Positions 49,076 through 58,635 of a stretch of DNA of 64,000 nt are shown here, piece by piece (the stretch's first letter is position 1; each line of letters begins with the position of its first letter). Origin of the DNA: Gavia stellata (lineage: Eukaryota > Chordata > Aves > Gaviiformes > Gaviidae); NCBI RefSeq assembly GCF_030936135.1, contig NC_082613.1:6076001-6140000 (forward strand). Reading direction: 5' to 3'. A model generated the notes under the pieces. It saw only the letters and a list, made by a program, of their open reading frames with translations, ran no database searches and was not told where the DNA came from. Made by a program: the position numbers and the translations under genes.

Positions 49076-51317
49076 GTGGTAACTGACTTTTGTGTAAGTG
49101 GGATGTGAATGTATTCTTTTGGATAATGAAACATCTCCTTAGCATAAAAACTGTCATCTGTCAAACCAGGGTTGAGTGTGGAATTCATCACACTGTAGTA
49201 AAAAATCCATCAGATGTCTGGAGATGTGCAGTAGTTCTTCCTGCACTTTTTCCTTGAAGCAAGTGTGCTAAAAGTGCTTCGAAACTAAAATCATTGTGTC
49301 CGAACTGAAACTGTTAACAAGATGTGTTCTAAATGAAGAGAGCTTGTGTGTGCCAGGTGAGACTGGTGTTCAAATCTTTATCTTAAATCTTTCGCTCCCC
49401 AGACTTCAGCCTGGAAGGACATTTTGGACTGTTTTTTCGGTATGGTGTTGCTTTCGGACATCCTGCATTAATGAACTCTGTCGTTGTTAGGCCTTGGGGA
49501 GTGCATGTGAGGGAAATGAATAATCGACACCTGGCTGGTTGGTTTTGCCTCTAATCTCAGGAGTCTCTTATATCTGCTGTTGCTGCAATCACCCTTTTGG
49601 CTGTTTCAGACACTCACTGGCTGTTCCATCCTGTGCTCCACAACTTCTGCCAACTGCTGCAAAAGAATAGCTGACCTCCCCTCTCTTTTTTTTCTGCAGA
49701 ATTTTAGCTGATGCAAAAGTGAGGAGAATAAACAGTCCCCTGCACCACGTGGTAAAACCCACCCCCACCTTTTGAATTAGGGCACAAGACCCCTGTGTGG
49801 TAAACTGGAAACACAAATTAAACAGCTGTATGCTTTTTTTATATGTTAAACATAGAGATTGGGATTTAGACTTTAACAAAGAAAACAGGAACATAAAATA
49901 TGGGCGATTTGGGATATTTACCTGAGTTACTATGTTTCTCTACTGCTTGTCTTCCAAGTAAGTTTATGTCATCCTAGTGAAAATCAAAAGATGGGTGGGA
50001 ACAAAAGTCCCTCTGTAATCACTGTGCTGCATTACTTTCTGTGGTGGTCCCTGGTAAGTTCAGATAGGCTATTACATTGCATATGCAGACTGTTCTTCTG
50101 TGATGTTAGTTTATGCTGCTTGGATACTGTAATGTGCTTATGATACACGGGGGGATCTATACATGGAGGGCTTTGATGGTACAGGGGGATTGTCCAGGGG
50201 AGGGAGGAATTGCTGCCAGATCTAGACCCCTGTCCTTGTAACGATACTAAGGTTTTTCTAAGCAAAAAGTCTCACTAACTTCTGCTGGTCAGGAACCATG
50301 TCACCACTATGCCTTCCTGCCCCTGCAGACCTTCAGTGCCCAGTGCTGTCTAGCTGAAACTACTGAGATCTTTTCACTGCCTCGGTACCAAAATGACTTG
50401 ACTCTGAAGCTTAAGTCCCATTTAGAATTGTTGACTGGGATCCCCCTTCATTTCTAGAGGCTTCAGTACCTGCATGAAGGTGAGAACCTGTAACCTCTGG
50501 GGTTCTTGGAGGTTTTTTGTAATATCTCCTTACCTGCTAGTTACAGCTGTGTTTTAGGTTCTGGATGAAGGTCAGGGTTCTGCTTTTCTCTTTTACTGTA
50601 CTGCACTTGGATTTCAGCTCTTGACTTAATGCTTAACTCTGCTTCCTACTCCTGAAAGGTAATGGTCTACTCAACAGGCTCTCTTTAGGTTAGAGATGGT
50701 GAATGCTGACCTCTAAATTCCTCTTAGCCTTGTCAACAGCCACTGCCAGTACCTGGCTGATTCACCTCAGCCTAGAACAGCTCTAGCGAGGCTCTGGCCG
50801 ACCTCACCACAGTTAGAATTGTGTGGAGCAGTGGTTTTTTCCCATTACATCAGCTGAAGGTGTGGTGTTGGAGTATGTGGCTTTGGAGGTAACAAGCAGA
50901 GATGGCTATGGAAACTTGTTTAAAGCTGTTGTTTAAAACAAAAAAGCTCATCCTACTATTGGCTTTTTCAGATCAAACAAACTTGGTGCTTTCTTCTTAG
51001 AATAAGGACACCATGTGCGCATGGATACGCAAGTATGTTTCTTCCAGTCTTGTTAACAAGTTAACTGCAGCTTTCTGTGGGTTACAACCATATTATCCCA
51101 AGAGCACTATATTGTAGCCTTTTGTAGGCTGGGAGCATACTTGTTTTCATACCTTTAGCACAATGGGACCCAAGGTGTCCTTGATGCATTATGACAGTAA
51201 AATCAGAGAACAGCATCATGGCTAAAAGAATTCAGTCACCATCTAACTTTTTTTTAAGCTGGTCGCTGTCTTCTCTGAGGATATGTTGACTTGCTTTGCT
51301 TTTCTAACTCCCTGCAG
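49076..51317. other. Intergenic or ANKRD60 5' region without a recognised exon
   Basis: The first ANKRD60 exon, encoding the start of the ubiquitin-like domain, should lie here, but no matching open frame was found. G-rich runs occur near 50148-50206. No RNA gene or transposon was recognised. Confidence 0.5.
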
Positions 51318-51448
51318 TAGATCTGCCAGATGAGTCTACGCTTAAGGACAATGAAATTGTCCCTGGTGGAACGATTATAATGCACATCTGGTGAGAAGAT
51401 GGCTGGGAGCATCTCATGGCTGCTGCTACAAAAGGAGAGACTGCGAAG
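51318..51448 (+). pseudogene. ANKRD60: ANKRD60 exon with in-frame TGA
   Basis: Acceptor ccctgcag is good. The frame reads DLPDESTLKDNEIVPGGTII, MHIW, stop, then EDGWEHLMAAATKGETAK. The stop falls within what should be continuous coding. The donor is assigned at 51449 (GTTGAT, weak) because it joins in phase and in register to LAHLGVTEDF; a donor at GTGAAT 18 bases later is an alternative. Confidence 0.75.
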
Positions 51449-53502
51449 GTTGATTCCATTACTTCTGTGAATGGTGGGGTACTGTATGCGGAAAAGCTAA
51501 AAGCCTATTGCTAAAGGTCTTAGTACTCTTATAAAGCAAGACTTCATACAGCAAATAGTGGGGAAGACTAATAGAAGAGACTTGCCATACAAATCAAGTA
51601 GGTTAGTTGTACTGGCAACAGTTCACAATGAAAATGGTAATTTTAAGGGGGCTGGTAATCCAAAGATAAGGAGTTGTCAATCCCTAATGCAGTCTGTCCA
51701 ATTTAGAAATAAGATTTCTTTTTGCTGTTACTAGTAAACAGCACATACGCTTGGAGTGCAAGTTCTTTTCACTGTTTTATAACTTTTTGTAGCACTGATG
51801 TGAGTATACTTTCAGATTACTTTTCTTGTCCCTGCTTATCCTGATGTCTAAAAGACATTTGCATTTTGTATTCAGCTGCCTGCCGTTTTACCCTTCTGAT
51901 GTGTTCTCAACAAAAGATACTTAATCCCGGTGTTTTTCATATAGATAGGAGAAATAATACATAGTATGTGAACAAGGCCTTTTTTCTTAAAACTTCATTA
52001 GAAGATTGAGATTATCAGTTCTTGGGTGTTCCGGTGAGGCTGAGTGACTTGTCTGTCACTATGAGAATCAGAGGCAGAAACTCTCCCGTTTCATAGTCCA
52101 CTCTCCTCTGGCTGTGCTGACTCCAGAGTAAGAATGGGACTTGATATGTGACAGTACCAAAACCAAGAATCAGAAGACATTCCCTGTCTCATCTACTTTA
52201 TTTGGTGCTAGCTTGTGGACTGTCTTGAGTTTGTGATCCTGTTGAGTCTGATTAGTAGGAAAGCTTTGATTTTAATAGAACAAACAGTTTCTGTGGTGCT
52301 TTGATAGAGGGCATGTTGCTTTCTTGATTTAGGACTGAAATGTTGTCTCAGCAGAAACAGAAGGTAGTCTAGCTGATTTGTACTGTAAACCTTCAGGCCT
52401 GAACAGATGTGGTCATGAAATATCCTTTGGCACCTTTCATAAAGAACCATTATCTCCATTTCCCTGGCCAAATTCCAACCTGGCTAATCACATTCCGTTC
52501 ATCTCTCTGCGTTTCCCTGACCACTGCAAATGGATACCACAGGGTTCTTCACTTCCTTTCGTTAACTGCTGTGTAGTGTTATGGTTCACTGGCAAGCAGC
52601 TGTTCTGCCTCGTGCCACAAAGGGCTTGCATTTTGGTATTGGGCAAATTGGGTTTTGGGCTTTGTTTTGGGGTTTTTTCCTCCATGTTTTGAGTTCCCTG
52701 TGTATTATCCTACTCAGTGTAAAGCAGGAAACAGGAGGATGTGCCACAAAGACAAATGGTCTCCTTTGAGATGAAAGATGTATTGGCATAAGAGCCACAG
52801 AAAGCTTGTTGACGCTGTTGATTTTTCAGATGGAAAAAAAAAATTCAAGAAATAACCATACAGCTGTTCTAATAACGTGCTTTCACTTATTAGATGAGAA
52901 AACCATGGTGCACTGTGGAAGATGTAGACCAATGTGGAAACGGTTTCTCAGGAAGAACAGCAGCATGAGGCACCTGAAAACTGTTCCCAAGAGGCCTCTC
53001 AGCAACACTTTAGAACTGATGTGTTTGGCTTTATTACAAGAAAAAAAAAGCTCCTTTTGGGAAAGAATGTGATACAGGACTGTTTCCTGAGGCAGCTTTG
53101 GTTTATGAGTTGTCTGCTGGTATTAAGGCCCAAAGTCTCACCTAGCCCCTAAGGAACCTGGGCTTATGTGGCCAATGCTGTGTTTGTCCTCTTTCCCCAA
53201 AAACTCAGGTCAGTTTTCAACAAATTTGAGGACAGAGAGAAAAGAAACAGTTTCTGTAAGATTTTGTGGTGCTTAATAACTGCATATGAAAGGAAAACCC
53301 AAATTAATGTTCCCTCCAAGGGATGGCTATGAATAAACATCACTAGATAGTAAGAAACAAGCAGGTAGTATTTAGCTGATCTTGGAGTGATTTATGCAGT
53401 GTGCAAGCATCCCCTATGTACGGATACGGGACTTTGTTGATACCTGAAAAGAATCAGACTACTCTTTTGAAAGAGACTAAAAGGTTTGTGTTTATTCTGC
53501 AG
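51449..53502 (+). other. ANKRD60 intron
   Basis: 2.05-kb stretch between ANKRD60 exons. It contains a MIR-like remnant (52030-52135) and a G-rich run at 52641-52672. No exon recognised. Confidence 0.7.
52030..52135 (-). mobile_element. MIR-like SINE remnant
   Basis: Segments such as gaggctgagtgacttgtct, a cagaggcagaaact stretch and a final tgctgactccagag follow the order of the reverse-complemented MIR consensus as I recall it. Strongly diverged; alignment by eye only. Confidence 0.35.
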
Positions 53503-53662
53503 CTGGCCCATCTGGGAGTTACAGAGGACTTTGTGGGCACCGACGCGGAGGTACTGGGACCACAGCAGAAAAAGGACCGGGTAGCACACCGAGCTTTCGT
53601 GGCACTGTTTGTTGCCAGCCACAGAGGTCATGTTGAAACTGCCAAGTTTCTCCTGAGATATG
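53503..53662 (+). pseudogene. ANKRD60: ANKRD60 ankyrin-repeat exon (intact frame)
   Basis: Encodes LAHLGVTEDFVGTDAEV to RAFVALFVASHRGHVETAKF and LLRYG, a typical ankyrin repeat, without interruption. Acceptor ttctgcag and donor GTAATA are good; exit phase 1 matches the next exon. Confidence 0.85.
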
Positions 53663-54596
53663 GTAATATTCTTAGATAGAACAATTCTTCTCTGGCTGTA
53701 ACTGCACAGCATACCACCTTCCTGCTTACCCAGGTCATAGAGTTTTACCCAAGTGGCCTCACCTATTTTGTATTTGAGGTGGAGAATGTGTTCAGTCCAT
53801 CAGTTCTGAGGTAGACTTGGAGACAATAAAAACTGCTGTTCTTGCTAAGTGTAATGACTTTCAGTGTTAAAGAAATTCATATTGGAAAACAGGATTTCTG
53901 ATTTTTTTACTTCCCTCTTTAAGTCTCTTTTACTTATTGCTATTTTCTTATTATCTAAAAAGCTCAGTTTTTATCAGTCCTGCACAGTGCTTTATCAGCC
54001 ACTGAAATACAAGAAGGGTTGTAAGCACAAGTTCTATGGCCCTGACATTTGGTCTTTTTGTTGCTTTGCAACTAAATAAGCCTTCTTTCCCCAGAAATCT
54101 GCATTTGCAGAAACGGACAGTCCTTGGGTTGGCTGAGCTCACTTGATTGTCCTGAATGAAAGGATGTTTGTTAATGAAAGGACATTCATTAATCCCTTTT
54201 TTTAATTGTTGAAAGTGAGTGCTGAGAAGGAAATCCCACCTTGTCTGACTGTGCTCCCTTCAACCCAGGTTCTTGAGCCTGGCTTCCTCAGAGTGTGCCC
54301 CTGTTAAAGGACACTGTCCTCTCCCAATAAGCCACCTCTCCCTGTGCAAAGGTAACGGCAATGCCCAGCCGTGGCAAAGCTAGCAACGTTCCCCTGAACG
54401 GAACAAAGACTGTCCAATGTGTGAGCTAAGGGCAAGAGCATTTGTTCACTAGACAGGTTTGTTAATTCTGCTGATTAGATGTGACTAAAACAAACTGCAT
54501 CTGCCTCCCCAAAAAAATTGTGCGTTGTGGCCCGCAGGTGGCATTACCTCCTTCCGTATGCCTCATCATGCTTGGGCTATGTATGATTTTTTGCAG
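53663..54596 (+). other. ANKRD60 intron
   Basis: 934-bp stretch without recognised exons. A weak CTCF-like motif lies at 54531-54544 just before the acceptor. Confidence 0.75.
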
Positions 54597-54900
54597 GTGT
54601 GGATTTGTATTCTAAAACCCGTCCAGGAAGGGTTGCCCTGCCCTTCACCTCGCTGCTGTCGTGGGCGAGTGCGGCTGCACTGAACTGCTCCTTGGCTATG
54701 GGGCACGAGCTCTTGGCTCGGACAGTGAGGGACACGCTGCGGTGAGCCTGGCCCGGCTGCGGGGCCGGGAGCAGAGTGAACGCACCATGGTTCGCTTCCA
54801 GTGGAGGAAGAGGTCCCCTGGCGCGGTGCCACGCTCCAGCACTGTGAATCGAGCCTGCAGCGCATGTCTGGTCCCACATCCCAAAATACATGTGGACTAA
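54597..54900 (+). pseudogene. ANKRD60: ANKRD60 last exon with 5-bp duplication
   Basis: Starts in frame with GVDLYSKTRPGRVAL, then leaves the ankyrin consensus at a tandem GCCCT (54635-54639 and 54640-54644) and stops at 54743-54745. In the frame two bases over, ALHLAAVVGECGCTELLLGY is a clear ankyrin repeat and the frame stays open to TAA at 54898-54900. The exon is GC-rich, unlike its surroundings. Confidence 0.8.
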
Positions 54901-55221
54901 CTTGGTTCTGGCAAATTTCAAGGGACAGTCAGTACCTTTCCCAGAGATCCACACTTCAAATATAGGTCACTGGATGGGATTTGTAGGTTTTAGTTAGGAA
55001 ATAAGCTCATGTACTGGTGATGCTGCAGCTAAGATGACAACTAGCTTGACAGCACAGCTCTCAAACACGCTTTTAATTTGTAGCTGAAGTATTTATAACA
55101 TTGTTCCCTAGCCAACTGGCCATTTAGTTAATATGGTTTGTAGGAGAGCTCAAGCCTGTCTGCAAGTTCTTTGGAATGCTCTTGTTAGGGTGATTTCCTA
55201 ACAGCTGGCAACAGACCAGGG

Positions 55222-55322
55222 CGATATAGTTTAATGGATATTTCAAGGGACTGGAAATCCCTAGATCTTTAATCCAGTTCTGGCCCTGCCTGGCTTTATT
55301 GCCTCTGGCAGATCAGTTAAGG
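55222..55322 (+). mobile_element. MIR-like SINE remnant
   Basis: The order tatagtttaatgg, agggactggaaatccctaga, cagttctggccctgcc and ggcagatcagtta follows the 5' and core parts of the MIR consensus, including the ctctgcc landmark. Diverged; judged by eye from memory of the consensus. Confidence 0.5.
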
Positions 55323-56859
55323 GTTATTTTATAAGTAGGGCTGTTTGCCTGCCATGGGAGGGTGCAGGCAAAGTTGATGTGATGTGCATGTAAGTGGCTA
55401 ATTATGATTGTCCAGTGCTTGCTTAGCGTCTCCAACATTTTAAGCCTCAGGGCTTTGAAGGTTGGGGTTTCCTGAAGCCAGTGATGGGATGAAGGGCCTG
55501 GCGCATCTGCTTTCAAAGATTCTTAGTATCCCAGATTCCTTAGATGCTTTAAAAATAAAAGTACTACTGATGGTCTTTGTGCCTCTGATCAGTAGAAGGA
55601 AGCTGAGCTTCTGGTCTGTTTCCTGAGGGCTTATCAAGGACTCAGTGCTCCATCTTGAGCAGTTTCCATTGCTTTGCTTAAAGAGACATTTTTCCAAAGA
55701 GCTCAGCACTTCACTTCCAATTAACCACAGAAGAGGTGGTTCTCAGTGGGAACTGAGCACTCCTGAGAGCATGGCTCGCTGCCTTTTTGCTTGCAAAGCC
55801 CCGTGCACAGCCAGGAGACTCTACAAATAACTAACATGAGTTGTTCTTGTTTCCTTGTGTCAGAGCATTTTCTTTAACTGATACCAGGGTTGCTAGATAA
55901 ATATCTAGGTAATTAGTGAATTTTGGCCTCAATACTTAAGTTTGTGTTCCAGATCAGTGCCTGGGAGTAGCCATATACAGAATGTGCTAAAAATCAGCGT
56001 CCTGTGGTGCAGCATTGTCTTTTATGAATAGGTGAAATGAGGATCAGAAAGATGCTGGCCATGAACTGGGATACCTTTAGTTTATATCCCTAAAGGGAGA
56101 GATTATGGCTAATGATGTGGACTAAGAATCGACTTGAATGCTCTGCTCCTGGCTTGCTTTGTGTGCACCGAATGAATGGAGGCAAGTTACATGGACCTAG
56201 TCCTGTAGGAAGGGTTGCAAGTACCCAAGCAAAGGTGCCCTATATTCCAGGAAAAAAACCAGGGGATCTGAATAGTGTTCCCATGTATGTTTCTTGTCAG
56301 ATAGTCCCAGATAGAAATACAGAGTGATGTTCAGGGTAAGCACAGTAAGCGTGACATGGCAGGTGTCCAGGCGTGGGGCTGCCTAGCTCAGAGACAGATA
56401 GTTTAGTCTGTCCAGGGAATTGTTTCCCGGTGCTCACAATCCTCAGCTTCCTGGAAGTAAGTCCCTAAGCCTAGTTTCCATGTTAGTGAAGTTAAAATAC
56501 TAACCTGGAATGCTTTAAAAATGCAGCTGCATCCCCTAAACACTTGTCTGCCTCATTCAGGGTGGAGGGTTGGATGGATGCCTAGACTGAAAGCAGGGCT
56601 TTGCGCCTGCCGCCGGACTATGTGCCGTTCTGAGTACAGCGTGCATGAACCAGGAATGGGGACCGAGAAATGAAAAACACCGATTCAATCTCTAGAGCCA
56701 TCTAAGAAAAATATCCCTTTATTTCAGCTTTTTTTGTAAACTGAAAGGGCTTTGGGGTGATTGTTTTACTACTTTGTTGCAACTGCTTTCCTTTCCTTGC
56801 ATTTAAAAGGTCACAACCTAAAGGGAAGACCCCTAGCCGCTGCTTTGAATTGCCTGAAG

Positions 56860-57080
56860 ACACACAACAGAAGTTGCGGGAGCGGGGAGAGGCCGCGGTC
56901 AGCAGGAGAGGCCGTTCTGGCAACGGGGCCATGCACATGGTGGGGCAGCAGCAGCCAGCACGGCCCGCAGGACACGTGGGCCCTCTCATCTTCAGGTCTG
57001 TGTCGTGTTCACCGTTCCTGCATGAAAAATCGCTGTTTGCTGTTCTTGAGTCACATCTTTTCCGTTGCGTCCAGCTGTGA
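56860..57080. other. GC-rich, CpG-containing patch
   Basis: G+C and CpG are raised over about 220 bp (gcgggagcggggagaggccg, gcacggcccgcaggacacgt) in an AT-rich region. It includes an E-box CACGTG near 56973. No exon was recognised, so it may be a distal element or chance. Confidence 0.4.
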
Positions 57081-57929
57081 AGATAATCTACCCAGACTTT
57101 CAAAGGCAGCACCCCTCTATTCCTTCTGAATTGATGTTTGTACTTATAGTCTCTCAAATCTAAGATGATAAATACCTCTTATCTTTCAATTCCTTATTTT
57201 AATCAAGCAATAAAGCAGGGTCCAGGACTTCAGGCTATGGGAAGTACCACTTCTGAAGCCAGTTACTGTGATTCCGGAGGACACGTAGCAATGCTTACAC
57301 ATGCTGACATCAGTCTGAACAAATGAGCACAGAATTCCTTCGGTTTGAGGGGCACATTTATGGTATCATTTAAACAAAGTTCTCTTGAACAGGTTTTATG
57401 CTGATTATTAACTCTATGTGACTTAAATATATAGTTGTTTAATAACTGCTTAGGAGAATGAGAAGATCACAAATTTTATCAAAGTGATCAGTAGACAACA
57501 TATAAAAAGATGGTGCTTCTGGCATTTTGCTGAGCAGTTGAATATTGTGAGCAGGATTATACAGAAAAGTCCTTAGAAATCCTTTATTCTTTCTTCCTAT
57601 TGTCTGTCTAGACTGCCTAATCTGTACCCAAGCTTCTAGAAACAGAGAGAGGATGTGTAGTTGCTTTTAGACATTATGCAGCATGCTGCATAGCTCTGGT
57701 AAAAAACAGTGAATGTCATGTGGAGAAAACTGGGTGACCTCAGGACAAGGATGCCAGGAACGGCAGGAAATTATGTAGTATGTGATTATGTAGTTAGGGG
57801 CAAATATCAAGTATTTTTTGCTGGAAGCTGGGGATTCGTCCTTTGGAAAGAACAGAACAGAAGTCGCCAATGTGTTGCAGCTGGGAAATAGATTGGTGTC
57901 CACCAATCCAAAATTGTATTTGGGCAAAT

Positions 57930-58245
57930 TAGAAGAGAATTAATGTCTGGGTGAGACAAGTCCTGGAACAGTGTGTGCTGTTCTGGTCAGGTGGGAAACG
58001 TGAACTCAAGATAGAAGAGACTCCTAAATTAACCAGGGGAAAGGAGAGAGTTCCTCTTCCTGAGAGGGCCAGGAGAGTAGGGCACAGCTGATAGAAAGGA
58101 CCATGCAAGGATAGTATTGCTCTTTATCTAAGAGAATAAAAGCCAGGGAGGTAAACAAGCTATTTACACTGCAGGAAACTGCTGCAATAATAAGACCAGA
58201 AATCAGAATACGTTTTGCAGCTCTTGTTAGAGGAGCGGGGCAAAG
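57930..58245 (+). mobile_element. CR1/L3-like LINE 3' remnant
   Basis: Stretches resembling the 3' part of CR1/L3 elements occur in order: gtgtgctgttctggtc, an aagctatttacactgcagga piece, and gaccagaaatcagaatacgt followed by gttagaggagc. This corresponds to the conserved end of the LINE before its 3' UTR. Ancient and diverged; needs a repeat library search. Confidence 0.45.
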
Positions 58246-58529
58246 AAACCTAACCAAACTTGTGTGCCTTTAAGAATGCTGTTGTGTGATATAACAGTCT
58301 GGAAAACAGTTTGGGCTGCATGGCAGCATTGCTGGATGCTGATTTTATTTGTTGCAACATTGTATTTGTTGCTTAAGGTTTCTACTCCAAAGAATAAAAA
58401 TCAGATGTAGACAAGGCAGATAATATTGCCTATATTAAAGTAACCAGCTACGCTGTAGTATGCACCAGAAGTAAACATCGGGGAGACAGCTGACTGAGAT
58501 GCAGAGCTCAGACAGAAATGCGGCTGTTG

Positions 58530-58635
58530 AAGAGACTAAGGCTCTGGATTCCGGAAATCCATGCTCAGCTCTGCCGCTGCTTCATATATGGTCTTGATAA
58601 CTTGATTTCTGTCTTATACAGTATGAGGAATCCCT
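58530..58635 (+). mobile_element. MIR-like SINE remnant
   Basis: The pieces gactaaggctctggattccg, ctcagctctgccgctgcttc and ggtcttgataacttga track the MIR core (ctctgga, cagctctgcc, gaccttgggcaagt). Diverged; judged by eye. Confidence 0.5.

Larger units (their letters stand above)
51318..54900 (+). pseudogene. ANKRD60: ANKRD60-like gene, disrupted (three exons visible)
   Basis: ANKRD60 has an N-terminal ubiquitin-like segment and C-terminal ankyrin repeats; its role is not established. Exons 51318-51448, 53503-53662 and 54597-54900 carry the family's segments in order: VPGGTIIMHIW, EDGWEHLMAAATKGETAK, LAHLGVTEDF, RAFVALFVASHRGHVETAKF and an ankyrin repeat. Splice phases agree between exons. 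Two lesions: TGA at 51392-51394 between the W and the EDGW, and a duplicated GCCCT at 54635-54644 that shifts the frame to a stop at 54743. No convincing first exon was found upstream. Position next to PPP4R1L agrees with human gene order. The gene is probably non-functional here; sequencing error in one site is possible, but two independent lesions make that unlikely. Confidence 0.8.

Noticed and set aside
50558-50570. Possible last bases of a missing ANKRD60 first exon (gtt ctg gat gaa g, then gtcagg)
   Set aside because: The phase would fit exon 51318 and the residues VLDE resemble the expected junction, but there is an in-frame TAG directly upstream and no ubiquitin-like sequence before it. 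Most likely chance.
51392-51394. TGA read as selenocysteine
   Set aside because: ANKRD60 is not a selenoprotein family, no SECIS element was seen, and a second independent lesion is present.
54577-54954. 125- and 103-codon minus-strand open frames opposite the last ANKRD60 exon
   Set aside because: They are antisense shadows of a GC-rich exon whose plus-strand ankyrin repeat is clear.
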